Shown: positions 52,113-61,681, numbered from the stretch's first letter. The stretch: 64,000 nucleotides of DNA from Ignavibacteriales bacterium (GCA_016218025.1 JACRFD010000074.1:1-64000); one strand, 5' to 3'. Notes: generated by a model not told the origin, from the letters alone. Program-made: numbers and translations.

Positions 52113-55100
52113 ATGTCAGTAAAAATGTTAAAAAATTTGACAAAACTTTTTTTGCCGCCGGAATTTCCCGATCATGAGAAAACCCGAACTGCGAAAATAA
52201 CACATTATATTTCCGGGGGATTATTTTTACTTTTTATTATTCCCTTGATTTATAATCTGAATTTGAATCTCGAATATGCTGCAATGATACTACTCGCTGA
52301 GGAAATCATTCTCGCAATAACTTTCATATTAAATAGAAAAGCGGGAAACCGTTCCTCTACAACGCTAATGTCATTTAGCATGCCTGTGATGGCAAGCTTA
52401 TTAATTGTTACATCAATGTACGGGGTTCACGACATAGCTTTATTAATTTATCCGGCCGGACTTGTTGTTGGCGGTTTATTACTTGAAAAGAAATCATTTA
52501 TTGTATTCACGGGTTTTACAATTGTTATTATGATTTTACTTTTCCTCGCCGAATTGAATGGAATCTCGCATACACGGTTATCGTCTTATGTTACTCACCA
52601 AGATTTGATAGACGCAGTTTTAATTATTCTGATTACAGCTTTTCTGGTAAATTTATTAACTAACAATTTTCTTAAAAACATTCAGGTTGCACGCCAAAAT
52701 CAAAAGCAACTCGGATTAATGAATGAAGAGTTAAAAAAATATTCTGATCTATTAAAATTATCTGAAGAAAAATATCGCTTCATTACAGACCATATAAATG
52801 ACTTAGTTGGACAGGTGGCACCCGATGGAGCCTTTATTTATGCATCTCCTTCGTATGAAACAACACTTGGATATAAACCAGTTGATTTAGTAGGAAAACA
52901 TTTCAGCATATTCGTGAATGAGAAGAATGTGGAGTCATTAAATGATTCAATTCTGAAAGCGATAAAAAGCAAGTGTGATCACATTAGTGCTGAAGTTTGG
53001 GTGAATCACAAAAACGGTACACCAATTTTATTTGACGCTAATATATCTCTTATTTATAAAGAATGTGGAGAATTAGAAAGACTTCAAATTGTTTCGCGCG
53101 ATGTTACTCAACAGCGAATCTCAGCAGAGATACTTAAGAAATCTGCTCAAGAGTGGCAAAATACATTCGATGCTTTACACGATCCAATATTTTTGCTTGG
53201 GCCCGATTATAAAATATTACGTGCTAACAAATCTACTAAAACGTACTTCGGATTTGAACCCGATGAAATTTTAGGTAAACATTGTTGGGAAGTAATTCAC
53301 AACTCAACGGCTCCTCTTAATGAGTGCCCGGTATTCCAATTAGAAAAAACAATGAAGCGTGCATCAACCGAATTGATGATAGGAACAAAATGGTTTGAAG
53401 TTATTGTAGATCCGATCTTTGATGGGAAAAATGAATTATCAGGCATCGTACATATTGCAAGAGACATCACCAATAAGAAGCAAGCCGAAGATGCTTTACG
53501 AAATGAAAAGCTTAGATTGGAAAGTGCTTCGATTGCCGGAAAAGTTGCATTATGGGAATGGGATATTCCCTCAGGGATTATTGAATGGTCTGATGAGATT
53601 TACCGGATGTTAGGTTACCCTCGCGATAAATTATTCCGCACATACAACCAATTTGAACAAATAATCCACCCGGAAGATTATAATAATGTAATAAACGCAC
53701 TTAACCTTCATTTTAATAATCACGCTCATTTCAATTTAGACTATCGAGTAAAAAGATTTGATGACAAATATATTTGGTGGCATATTGTCGGCAACGCCCA
53801 GTTTGACATTAGCGGGCATCCGTATAGAATGGCAGGGGTTTGTGTTGACATCAGCGAGAGGAAACAAGCTGAAGAGGTTATTGCCGCTGAAAAGGAGCGT
53901 CTTTTAGTTACACTTAGAAGTATTGGCGAGGGTGTTATTACAACAAATATCGATGGGAAGATTATTTTAATGAATGGACCTTCCGAACAATACACCGGCT
54001 GGAATATAACAGATTGTTACAATATTAATATTGAAAACATCATCAAATTGATTGACCCCAAATCTCGATATGCTATTGAGAATCCAGTTTCAACAATATT
54101 AAGAAGTAAATCTATATCTGAGATATGTCTGGATGCAATATTAGTATCTAAGGATGGAACCGAACGGATGATTTCTATACGCACTGCATCAATATATAAT
54201 AATACAAAAAATATTATCGGAGCGATACTCGTACTGCGTGATATTACAGAAAAGCAGCGTATAGAAGAAAACATTCACAACGCAGCAAAACTTGATTCAA
54301 TCGGAATTTTAGCCGGTGGAATAGCTCATGACTTCAATAATCTTTTAAACGGAATTTTCGGTTATTTAGAACTTGCAATTAACCGCGGATCACGTGATGA
54401 AAAATTGATTGCCTATTTAAACAAAGCAATTGGAGTTTTTGAAAGGGCAAGAAATTTAACACATCAATTATTTACTTTTGCAAAAGGCAGCAAGCCGATT
54501 AAAAAAATTGTAGAATTGGATTCTCTCATTCACAACAATGTTAATTTTGTCCTCAGCGGATCCTCCATCACTGCCAAAATAATAATTCCGTCAGACCTCA
54601 AAGTTGTGGAAATCGATGAACATCAATTCAATCAGGCGCTGGATAACATTTTATTGAATGCAATTCAATCGATGCAGGATAATGGCACTATTACAATCAA
54701 AGCAGAAAATTGTTTAAATATATCTCCTCTTCCGGGGAAATTACCTGAACGTGATTACATTTGTATAATAGTTCAAGATGAAGGGTGCGGTATACCGGAA
54801 TACAACCTTCCAAGAATTTTCGATCCATTTTTCACAACGAAAGAAAAAGGAACCGGACTTGGGTTAGCAACCTCATACTCTATTATTAAAAAACATGACG
54901 GATATATCGACGTCAAATCGGAAGTAGGAAAAGGCTCTGTATTTTCAATTTATATCCCTGCAAGTGGCAAAGAATCAGATTTAAGATATTCCAATCAGAC
55001 AACTGGCTTTACAGGTTCAGGTAAAGTTTTGTTGATGGATGATGAATCATATATCATAGATTTAGGCAGCGAAATGCTCAAGCTGTTCGGATATTCAGTG

Positions 55101-55391
55101 GTAACGGCAAAATCGGGAGAAGAAGCTATTGAATTATTCCGACTCGCAGCACAAACTAATGAGCCGATAAAAATTGCAATACTCGATTTGACTATACCGG
55201 GCGGAATGGGCGGGCGTGAAGCGATTAAGGTATTACTTGAAATTGATTCTTCTCTTAAAGCTATCGCATCAAGCGGTTATTCAGAAGATCCTGTGATGGC
55301 TGATCCAAAACCGTTCGGTTTTCACAGCAGGTTAATCAAACCGTATCGGAAGGATGATCTATCACGTGCTCTATCTGAGTGCAACGATTAG
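52113..55391 (+). CDS. Hybrid sensor histidine kinase with PAS array and receiver domain
   Basis: A 1092-aa signalling protein. About six membrane helices fill residues 30-195, then a coiled linker (200-222). Four PAS/PAC modules follow (about 222-340, 345-460, 465-585, 590-715; the third is of the PAS_3 type, IIEWSDEIYRMLGYP). HisKA with GGIAHDFNNLLNG gives His739. The ATPase domain has DNILLNAIQSMQD, DEGCGIPEYN and GTGLGLATSYSI. A C-terminal receiver domain (about 970-1085) has DDES and Asp1025 in ILDLTIPGG. This architecture supports intramolecular phosphorelay but needs an external output, and no HPt or partner regulator is adjacent. Monocistronic. Confidence 0.92.
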   Translation: MSVKMLKNLTKLFLPPEFPDHEKTRTAKITHYISGGLFLLFIIPLIYNLNLNLEYAAMILLAEEIILAITFILNRKAGNRSSTTLMSFSMPVMASLLIVTSMYGVHDIALLIYPAGLVVGGLLLEKKSFIVFTGFTIVIMILLFLAELNGISHTRLSSYVTHQDLIDAVLIILITAFLVNLLTNNFLKNIQVARQNQKQLGLMNEELKKYSDLLKLSEEKYRFITDHINDLVGQVAPDGAFIYASPSYETTLGYKPVDLVGKHFSIFVNEKNVESLNDSILKAIKSKCDHISAEVWVNHKNGTPILFDANISLIYKECGELERLQIVSRDVTQQRISAEILKKSAQEWQNTFDALHDPIFLLGPDYKILRANKSTKTYFGFEPDEILGKHCWEVIHNSTAPLNECPVFQLEKTMKRASTELMIGTKWFEVIVDPIFDGKNELSGIVHIARDITNKKQAEDALRNEKLRLESASIAGKVALWEWDIPSGIIEWSDEIYRMLGYPRDKLFRTYNQFEQIIHPEDYNNVINALNLHFNNHAHFNLDYRVKRFDDKYIWWHIVGNAQFDISGHPYRMAGVCVDISERKQAEEVIAAEKERLLVTLRSIGEGVITTNIDGKIILMNGPSEQYTGWNITDCYNINIENIIKLIDPKSRYAIENPVSTILRSKSISEICLDAILVSKDGTERMISIRTASIYNNTKNIIGAILVLRDITEKQRIEENIHNAAKLDSIGILAGGIAHDFNNLLNGIFGYLELAINRGSRDEKLIAYLNKAIGVFERARNLTHQLFTFAKGSKPIKKIVELDSLIHNNVNFVLSGSSITAKIIIPSDLKVVEIDEHQFNQALDNILLNAIQSMQDNGTITIKAENCLNISPLPGKLPERDYICIIVQDEGCGIPEYNLPRIFDPFFTTKEKGTGLGLATSYSIIKKHDGYIDVKSEVGKGSVFSIYIPASGKESDLRYSNQTTGFTGSGKVLLMDDESYIIDLGSEMLKLFGYSVVTAKSGEEAIELFRLAAQTNEPIKIAILDLTIPGGMGGREAIKVLLEIDSSLKAIASSGYSEDPVMADPKPFGFHSRLIKPYRKDDLSRALSECND

Positions 55392-55512
55392 AAGTAATTT
55401 ATTAAGACCTCAAAAGAAAAAATTTAATAACCCTCACTCAATATTATACACTTTTTCTCCTTCCATAATATTTCTTATATTTAACATCTCTCAAATAAAA
55501 CAAGGATCTATT

Positions 55513-57402
55513 ATGCGATTTTTAATACAATTATTAACACAATTATTTTTTCTTATTATACTTATGAGCACAACATCTTACACTCAGGAGCGTGATCGTT
55601 CTAAAATTCAGGACAAATATAAATGGAACTTAACCGATATTTATTCAAATGATGAAGCGTGGGCAAAAGCCAAAGATCTATTCATATCCGATTTATCGGT
55701 AATCGATAAATTCAAAGGAACTTTAAGTCAATCACCTCAAAATCTTTTCAACTGCTTGGATAAAGTTAGTCAGTTGGCAAAGGAATTCAGCAGGTTATCC
55801 ATTTATGCTGGTTTGTCTTTAGATCAGGATACACGAGACTCAAAATATTTAGCAATGAGTCAGGAAATCGGACAAATCGGATCGACATTCGGATCGAAGG
55901 CGGCATTTATCGAACCGGAAATTCTTTCTATCGAGAACTCCAAAATAGAATCATTCTTATCTCAAGAGAAGCAATTAGAAACATACAAACATCAAATCGA
56001 CGACATACTCCGCCGCAAAGCTCATACCGGGAATGCAGCCGAAGAAAAAATTATTGCAGAAGCAAGCTTGATGTCGGGAGCAGCATCTAATATGTACGGG
56101 ATTTTTTCAGACGCAGATTTCCCATATGAAAGTGTTACGTTAAGTGATGGAAAAACAGTTAAACTAGACAAGTCGGGATTCAGTTTATACCGAACAGTTC
56201 CGGTGCGTGAAGATAGAAAAAAAGTTTTTGAAACTTATATGGGTAAACTTTACGATTTCCGCAGAACATTCGGGACACAGCTATACGAAAAAATAAAAAG
56301 CGATATATTTTATATGAAAACCAGGAACTATGAATCGGCTCTTCAAAGTTCGTTGGATGCCAACAATATTCCTGTGAAAGTTTATCATACTTTAATCGAT
56401 AACGTAAATGCAAATCTTGATACTTTCCACAAATATTTGAAACTTAGAAAAAGAATGATGGGACTTGACGAGCTTCATTATTATGATCTATATGCTCCTT
56501 TGGTTGCGGGTGTTGATTTAAAATATAGCATTGAGGAATCTGAAAAGAATATTACTGATGCACTCAAACCTCTAGGAACAAAATATGTTGATGTTATTAA
56601 GAAAGCGTTTTCAGACAGATGGATCGACTTTTATCCATCCGACGGGAAACGTGCCGGGGCTTATTCAAATGGCGGTGTTTACGATGTTCATCCTTATATG
56701 CTGTTAAATTATAACAATAAATATGATGACATGAGCACGCTTGCTCATGAACTCGGACACACAATGCAAAGTTATTTATCTAACACAAGTCAACCTTATC
56801 CAACTTCACAGTATCCGATTTTCACCGCTGAAGTTGCATCTACTTTCAACGAAGCATTACTTTTAGATTATATGTTGAGGCAGATCAAAGATGACAATGT
56901 CAAACTATCGATTCTGGGAAACTACCTTGAAGGCATAAAAGGCACATTGTTCCGCCAGACTCAATTTGCCGAATTTGAGTTACGCATTCACGAAATGGCG
57001 GAAAAAGGTGAATCTTTAACAGGCGACCGCCTTGATGATATTTATCTGGAGATCACAAAAAAATATTACGGTCATGATAAGGGAATATGCATTGTAGATG
57101 ATAATATTAAATCTGAGTGGTCTAACATTCTACATTTCTTTTATTATTCTTATTATGTTTATCAGTATGCAACTTCTTTCACTGCTTCATCGGCACTATC
57201 CGAAAAAGTGCTCGCAGGCAACAATGCTGCTACAGAACGATATATAAAATTCTTATCTGCTGGAGGTTCAGATTATCCGATAAATCTTTTACAGCAAGCG
57301 GGGGTTGACATGACAACTTCAGAACCATTTTCTCTCTCTATGAAAAAAATGAATCGGGTGATAGACGAAATGGAATCGATACTAAATAAAATGCAGCATT
57401 AA
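55513..57402 (+). CDS. pepF: Secreted M3-family oligoendopeptidase F
   Basis: A 629-aa exported zinc metallopeptidase. The ATG at 55513, with AAGGA upstream, gives a signal peptide ending SYTQE; an in-frame start at 55354 would be inside the hybrid kinase gene. The active site is HELGHTMQSYL (His412, Glu413, His416), with a downstream Glu in FTAEVASTFNEALL as the third ligand. Oligoendopeptidase F enzymes are mostly cytoplasmic, so the signal peptide implies periplasmic or surface peptide degradation, as for other peptidases here. It ends with a terminator. Confidence 0.92.
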   Translation: MRFLIQLLTQLFFLIILMSTTSYTQERDRSKIQDKYKWNLTDIYSNDEAWAKAKDLFISDLSVIDKFKGTLSQSPQNLFNCLDKVSQLAKEFSRLSIYAGLSLDQDTRDSKYLAMSQEIGQIGSTFGSKAAFIEPEILSIENSKIESFLSQEKQLETYKHQIDDILRRKAHTGNAAEEKIIAEASLMSGAASNMYGIFSDADFPYESVTLSDGKTVKLDKSGFSLYRTVPVREDRKKVFETYMGKLYDFRRTFGTQLYEKIKSDIFYMKTRNYESALQSSLDANNIPVKVYHTLIDNVNANLDTFHKYLKLRKRMMGLDELHYYDLYAPLVAGVDLKYSIEESEKNITDALKPLGTKYVDVIKKAFSDRWIDFYPSDGKRAGAYSNGGVYDVHPYMLLNYNNKYDDMSTLAHELGHTMQSYLSNTSQPYPTSQYPIFTAEVASTFNEALLLDYMLRQIKDDNVKLSILGNYLEGIKGTLFRQTQFAEFELRIHEMAEKGESLTGDRLDDIYLEITKKYYGHDKGICIVDDNIKSEWSNILHFFYYSYYVYQYATSFTASSALSEKVLAGNNAATERYIKFLSAGGSDYPINLLQQAGVDMTTSEPFSLSMKKMNRVIDEMESILNKMQH

Positions 57403-57424
57403 TTATTTTATAATAATATTATTC

Positions 57425-57453
57425 AAGGCAAGTCGATATGGCTTGCCTTTTTT
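57425..57453 (+). terminator. Rho-independent terminator after pepF
   Basis: Stem AAGGCAAG/CTTGCCTT (57425-57432, 57442-57449) with a 9-nt loop, followed by T6. Confidence 0.85.
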
Positions 57454-57589
57454 ATTTATACCTCCCTATTTCTGAATTGAGAATATTGCAACCTTCTTCA
57501 ATCAGCATCGTAATATATAAACAGGAAGTCATTTAACTTCCTTAGCGTAAAATTAACAAATCATTAAAACTATTCATTTGGAGGTCAAT

Positions 57590-58024
57590 ATGAATACTTA
57601 TCGATATATTCCATTATTGGTTGCGATAATACTAATAACCGTGAATTGTTTTTCAGCAACTCCCGCTGCTCAAAAGGTAAAATATTCTGAGACCAAGATG
57701 TTACAAATCGAAGCTAATCTTGTCTCTGCCTTAAAAAGCCATAACAACGGCTTGCAAACAACCGCGGCAATCATCCTCAGGCAGATTAAATGTCTTGATT
57801 CTGATTATAAATTTAACGAGTTGATAATACCGTTGATGAAAATCGTTAAAGATGAATCGTACGATGGTAATTTACGGATAGTTGCCGCACTAGCTTTGCA
57901 CGATTTAAAATCGGCACGTGGGGATTTTGCCATAAAAAGAACAGCTATCTTCACTGAAAGCGAAAAAGTAAAACAGATATGCAGCAGACTTGCATGGCAG
58001 AGAGAAAGAAATGAAACTCCTTGA
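57590..58024 (+). CDS. Small secreted HEAT-repeat-like protein
   Basis: A 144-aa protein with a signal peptide (PLLVAIILITVNCFSA). The ATG at 57590 has GGAGG six bases upstream; an in-frame TTG at 57578 overlaps that site. The mature part is helical (VSALKSHNNGLQTTAAIILRQ; LRIVAALALHDLKSARGDF), reminiscent of two or three HEAT-like repeats, with two cysteines that could pair. No family is recognised with certainty. Monocistronic, with a terminator. Confidence 0.7.
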   Translation: MNTYRYIPLLVAIILITVNCFSATPAAQKVKYSETKMLQIEANLVSALKSHNNGLQTTAAIILRQIKCLDSDYKFNELIIPLMKIVKDESYDGNLRIVAALALHDLKSARGDFAIKRTAIFTESEKVKQICSRLAWQRERNETP

Positions 58025-58055
58025 ATATCTTACTTCTTTATTATCTCGAAAATGC

Positions 58056-58084
58056 AAAGGACAGGTATAATGCTTGTCCTTTTA
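58056..58084 (+). terminator. Probable terminator of the 57590 gene
   Basis: Arms AAAGGACA (58056-58063) and TGTCCTTT (58075-58082), 11-nt loop, and a short T-rich tail. Confidence 0.6.
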
Positions 58085-58106
58085 TTTTAATCGTTCCGGG
58101 TCTAAT

Positions 58107-58128
58107 TTCCCGCTGGTTGCGGCGGGGA
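58107..58128. repeat. GC-rich hairpin
   Basis: TTCCCGC (58107-58113) and GCGGGGA (58122-58128) pair with one G-T, making a compact GC-rich hairpin in otherwise AT-rich DNA. It lacks a T-run. Possible dispersed element; no other copy in the window. Confidence 0.4.
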
Positions 58129-58142
58129 GATTCATTGAGAAT

Positions 58143-58169
58143 AAAAAACCCCGACGTTTACAGCCGGGG
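58143..58169 (-). terminator. Rho-independent terminator of the CxxCH T9SS gene
   Basis: On the minus strand the stem CCCCGGC/GTCGGGG (one G-T pair) is followed by T6 (A6 at 58143-58148 on the plus strand), 30 bp after the stop codon. Confidence 0.85.
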
Positions 58170-58198
58170 CTTCATCAGGAGTAATTACTGATTTGATA

Positions 58199-58984
58199 TT
58201 ATTTTGTTAAAAGCATTTTCTTAGTCTGTGTATAACTACCTGCGGTAATTTTATATAAATATATTCCGCTCGATAAATTGTCCCCTCTCCATTCAACAGT
58301 ATATTCACCTGGCTGCTGAGTTTCATTGACGATAGTTTCAACTTCCTGCCCGACCAAATTATAAATTTTTAGCACTACTTTTTCTTCATGAGGTAAAAAA
58401 TACTCGATCTGTGTAACCGGATTGAACGGGTTCGGGAAGTTCTGGTTTAGGTGAAATCCTGTAGAAATATTATTCGATTCGTTAACACCTGTCGGAGTCA
58501 AAACTACCACGGATTTATTTGGCATCCAATTCCAACTGCTAAAGCCGGCACCTTTCGCAGTAGCATATATCGTATCTGAACCGGAAATTGCCGGCGCTGT
58601 ATATAAAAATTGATACGTTGAAGGTACTGCCACACGTTGTTTGTGAACCAACTCACCATTTAATTTCTTGAGAAATGTCGATACACTATCTAACGATCCC
58701 CGATTGGTGGCAATATTAATTCCACCTGTCGTTCCCGATCCTCCTGAAACATTGATTGTATATTGATATGACTGTCCTGCAACAACAGTATCAGGACCGG
58801 TGATTGTAATAATAACACTTGAGGAAGAAGATGAACCATGGCAACTTCCACAGCCCGCAGTTGTCAACTTCAATGTTCTTGATGCAATACCTCCAGGATA
58901 AGAATATATATTTTCTTTATAGAATAGAGACATCAAAACAAGCACCCCAGTAAACAAAAATGTTTTACAATTTTTAAAATTCAT
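58199..58984 (-). CDS. T9SS cargo protein with a CxxCH motif
   Basis: A 261-aa exported protein. The ATG at 58984 has AAGGA upstream and gives a signal peptide; the frame stays open for another 109 codons upstream, but that part is not credible coding. Shortly after the signal, Cys45-Gly-Ser-Cys48-His49 forms a cytochrome-c-type heme motif, then a Ser run and an Ig-like domain (ITITGPDTVVAGQSYQYTINVSGG). The C terminus is a type A T9SS tail (QNFPNPFNPVTQIEYF ... KKMLLTK). It may be a member of the choice-of-anchor V group, but the name is from memory. Whether heme binds is untested, as one CxxCH is the only evidence. Confidence 0.8.
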   Translation of the reverse strand: MNFKNCKTFLFTGVLVLMSLFYKENIYSYPGGIASRTLKLTTAGCGSCHGSSSSSSVIITITGPDTVVAGQSYQYTINVSGGSGTTGGINIATNRGSLDSVSTFLKKLNGELVHKQRVAVPSTYQFLYTAPAISGSDTIYATAKGAGFSSWNWMPNKSVVVLTPTGVNESNNISTGFHLNQNFPNPFNPVTQIEYFLPHEEKVVLKIYNLVGQEVETIVNETQQPGEYTVEWRGDNLSSGIYLYKITAGSYTQTKKMLLTK

Positions 58985-59364
58985 AATAAAATATCCTTCA
59001 ATAAATTTTTTATACACACAATTAAGATAACAATCAAATCGGACAAAATGTTCCGAAATAATTTTCATTTCAACTTTCATCACATTATGGATATTGCATC
59101 TTGACACGCAGGAAGGTATATTTAGTCTAAATCTTATTAATTCTGCATTATTTCGATGAATCTGAGGTTGGTTATCAATACAAACATAATCGAGGAAGAA
59201 AAAATAATTTAGACTTAGTAGTGGAGAAGTGATTTTAGGTGCGAATATTTTTAAGGATTTCTTTAGGTCAACACCAGCGGAACCGCATTTATTACACTGA
59301 ATAAATAACACTCAATTTGTTCAATACCATTAATACTGTTGAAATACTTATAAAGGAATCAGCA
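58985..59364. other. Divergent intergenic region
   Basis: 380 bp between the minus-strand CxxCH protein and the plus-strand C1 peptidase. It has AAGGA before each ATG. An upstream extension of the minus-strand frame runs across it but lacks a credible ribosome site, conservation cannot be judged, and it is Cys-rich with no domain. No clear promoter or repeat was seen. Confidence 0.5.
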
Positions 59365-60588
59365 ATGCAAACAAGTATAAGGTTTTTCGTAGTTATCCTC
59401 ACAAATATTTTTATTATCATTAATGCACAATCTCAAATTGATAGAAAAGATAAAGCAATCTTCATCGATTCAAAAAATGAATTTTGGGATTCGGTGAAAT
59501 CAAACATTGATAAGTTTAACAAAAAAGATGTCCCGCAAAAGAAAACATTCAAACTAGATTTTAGCTCAATTAAAGGACCAGAATCGAGCAATGAATTTAC
59601 TCAATACTGGCACTTCCCCCCGGTCTCGCAAGCATCGACAAACACCTGCTGGTGTTTCTCAACGACATCTTTTTTCGAATCTGAGATTTACCGCCTGACA
59701 AAACGAAAAATAAAACTTTCGGAAATGTTCACAGTCTATCATGAATATATTGAAAAAGCCCGGCGGTTTGTGAGAGAGAAAGGAAACTCGGCTTTTGCGG
59801 AAGGATCCGAATCAAATGCAGTTTCCAGAATGTGGAAGATGTACGGCGTAGTACCGGAAGAAGCATATACAGGAATGAAAGCGGGACAAATATTCCATGA
59901 CCATAGTAAGATGTACACCGAGTTGAATGCATACCTCCAATCGGTGAAAGCTACAAACAACTGGAATGAAGACGCAGTTATTTCTACTGTGAAATATATT
60001 ATGAACTCATACATCGGTGAGCCACCCGCTAAGATAACTGTTGATGGAAAACAGATGACACCGAAAGAATATTTTGAAAAAGTAGTCAAGCTGAATGTTG
60101 ATGATTACATCGAGTTGATGTCGTTCATGGAAAAACCATATTACGAATTCGTCGAATATGAGGTCCCCGACAACTGGTGGCACAGTAAAGATTATTATAA
60201 CGTTCCTCTAGATGTTTTCATGTCGTCTTTGAAGAAAGCAGTACGCGATAGCTACACTGTTTGCATCGGTGGAGATGTCTCTGAGCCGGGAATCGACGGA
60301 CACGCTGGAATGGCAGTTGTTCCGAGTTTTGATATTCCATCATCAGCCATTGATGAAAACGCACGGCAGTTCCGCTTTAGCAATGGCACAACCGGCGACG
60401 ATCACGGAATTCATCTTGTCGGTTACAAAGAAATGGATGGAAAGGATTGGTACCTGATAAAAGATTCCGGATCAGGTTCACGTAATAATAACCATCCCGG
60501 TTATTATTTTTATCACGAAGATTTCGTAAAACTCAAGATGCTTGGATTCATGGTTCACAAAGATGCTGTTAAAGGATTGGTGAAGTAA
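59365..60588 (+). CDS. Secreted papain-family (C1) peptidase
   Basis: A 407-aa exported cysteine peptidase. The ATG at 59365 has AAAGGA seven bases upstream and a signal peptide ending INAQS; an in-frame codon at 59317 is ignored. The catalytic Cys95 sits in QASTNTCWCFSTTSF, with the oxyanion Gln upstream. The catalytic His is His350 in DDHGIHLVGYKE. The position of the catalytic Asn (usually KNSWG) reads KDSGSGS, so Asp replaces Asn and the following Trp is lost. Total length resembles bleomycin hydrolase/PepC-like bacterial C1 peptidases. Activity may be altered. Monocistronic. Confidence 0.85.
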   Translation: MQTSIRFFVVILTNIFIIINAQSQIDRKDKAIFIDSKNEFWDSVKSNIDKFNKKDVPQKKTFKLDFSSIKGPESSNEFTQYWHFPPVSQASTNTCWCFSTTSFFESEIYRLTKRKIKLSEMFTVYHEYIEKARRFVREKGNSAFAEGSESNAVSRMWKMYGVVPEEAYTGMKAGQIFHDHSKMYTELNAYLQSVKATNNWNEDAVISTVKYIMNSYIGEPPAKITVDGKQMTPKEYFEKVVKLNVDDYIELMSFMEKPYYEFVEYEVPDNWWHSKDYYNVPLDVFMSSLKKAVRDSYTVCIGGDVSEPGIDGHAGMAVVPSFDIPSSAIDENARQFRFSNGTTGDDHGIHLVGYKEMDGKDWYLIKDSGSGSRNNNHPGYYFYHEDFVKLKMLGFMVHKDAVKGLVK

Positions 60589-60597
60589 TATTGTATC

Positions 60598-60632
60598 AAG
60601 ATGGAGTACATCTTTTAGATGTGCTCCATCTT
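60598..60632. terminator. Bidirectional terminator-like hairpin between C1 peptidase and ogt
   Basis: Arms AAGATGGAGTACAT (60598-60611) and ATGTGCTCCATCTT (60619-60632), 7-nt loop, pairing with one mismatch or wobble. It lies between convergent genes and the right arm overlaps the ogt stop. Confidence 0.7.
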
Positions 60633-61149
60633 ATTTGATATTTTCACTTTCTAAATCCAACAAAAACTTCTTCCTCCACAACTTACCGCCATAACCTCTC
60701 AAATTTCCGTTTGCCTCAATAACACGGTGGCAAGGAATAATTATCGGTAAATAGTTTGCACCATTTGCTCTACCAACTGCACGTGCAGCACCGGGTTTAC
60801 CTAGTGATTTTGCAATTTCACCATAAGATCTGGTTTCACCATAAGGAATTTTCATCAGCTCTAGCCAATCCAATATCTCGAACTTTGTTCCCTGCAAATC
60901 GAGCTTCAAAGTGAACTTCTTCCTTTTTCCTTTAAAATATTCGTTCACTTGAGATTCCATCTTATCTATGAATTTGTTCGTCCCTTCCACCATACTCACC
61001 TTGTGGCGTTTTTCAACCCTCGTTTTTATTCGCTTAACACCTCCTCTATCGAGGAATTCATAAATACAACAACCCTTTGAAGTTGCACCTGCAACAAATT
61101 TGCCGATTGGTGAATCTACAATTTTATAGACGATTTTTTCCGTTTCCAT
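60631..61149 (-). CDS. Methylated-DNA--protein-cysteine methyltransferase domain (C-terminal half of a split Ada)
   Basis: A 172-aa Ogt/C-Ada suicide repair enzyme that removes O6-methyl from guanine. The acceptor is Cys140 in IIIPCHRVIEANG. IPYGETRSYGEIA and the helix-turn-helix segment (PGAARAVGRANGANYLP) complete the domain. The ATG at 61149 has GGGGAAA upstream. It overlaps the end of the Ada N-terminal gene by 26 bp and is in the +1 frame relative to it. Removing one A from the A6 run at 61134-61139 would fuse both ORFs into one standard Ada of about 350 aa. It may therefore be translationally coupled, a frameshift mutant, or a sequencing error. Confidence 0.88.
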   Translation of the reverse strand: METEKIVYKIVDSPIGKFVAGATSKGCCIYEFLDRGGVKRIKTRVEKRHKVSMVEGTNKFIDKMESQVNEYFKGKRKKFTLKLDLQGTKFEILDWLELMKIPYGETRSYGEIAKSLGKPGAARAVGRANGANYLPIIIPCHRVIEANGNLRGYGGKLWRKKFLLDLESENIK

Positions 61150-61681
61150 TTGATTTCCCCGGTGTATAACCATATTGTTTAATAAATGCATCACGAAATC
61201 CGCTCGCCGATTCAAAGCCACATTCGTATGCTGTTGTTAAATAATCTTTCCCTTTTTCAATGAGAGAACGAGCATGCTCGAGCCGCAATTTTCTATGAAA
61301 TGCTATCGGTGTCGTTTCCATGTATATCTTAAAATATCTTCTGATTGTCGAAATATCAACACTTGCAATTCCAGCCAACTCATCTTCTGTTATCTTGCGT
61401 GTAATTTCGGACTTCATGAGATCAAGAGCTTTTTCCCACCAATCTGGATGAACATCCGGAAAAAATTCCGAGCGGCATCTTTTACAACCCCTAAATCCTG
61501 CGGCAACGGCTTCTTTCTTTGATGGCAAGAACACAACGTTTTTCAACATTGGTGTTTTCGCCTTACAAGATGGAACGCAATAAATCCCTGTTGTTTTCAC
61601 GCAAACAAAAAACTTACCGTCGTAATCTGCATCATCGGTCAGCATAGCCGCTACCATTTTATCGTATGTTAATCGTTCCAT
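61124..61681 (-). CDS. ada: Ada N-terminal methylphosphotriester repair domain plus AraC-type regulator
   Basis: A 185-aa protein with two domains. Residues 1-75 form the Ada zinc/methyl-acceptor domain with four cysteines: Cys35 and Cys39 (GIYCVPSC), Cys66 and Cys69 (GFRGCKRC); Cys35 is the expected methylphosphotriester acceptor. Residues 85-175 form an AraC-type helix-turn-helix (VDISTIRRYFKIYMETTPIAFHRKLRLEHARSLI, CGFESASGFRDAFIKQYGYTPGK). The ATG at 61681 is preferred over an upstream TTG at 61699. It normally activates the alkylation response. Split from the methyltransferase domain by one base in an A6 run. Confidence 0.88.
   Translation of the reverse strand: MERLTYDKMVAAMLTDDADYDGKFFVCVKTTGIYCVPSCKAKTPMLKNVVFLPSKKEAVAAGFRGCKRCRSEFFPDVHPDWWEKALDLMKSEITRKITEDELAGIASVDISTIRRYFKIYMETTPIAFHRKLRLEHARSLIEKGKDYLTTAYECGFESASGFRDAFIKQYGYTPGKSNGNGKNRL

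Noticed and set aside
51910..52122. A 70-codon ORF starting with TTG before the hybrid kinase
   Set aside because: Rare start, no ribosome site, overlaps the kinase start and shows no domain.
58985..59311. Upstream extension of the CxxCH T9SS gene
   Set aside because: The extra 109 codons have no signal peptide or domain, and AAGGA fits the ATG at 58984.
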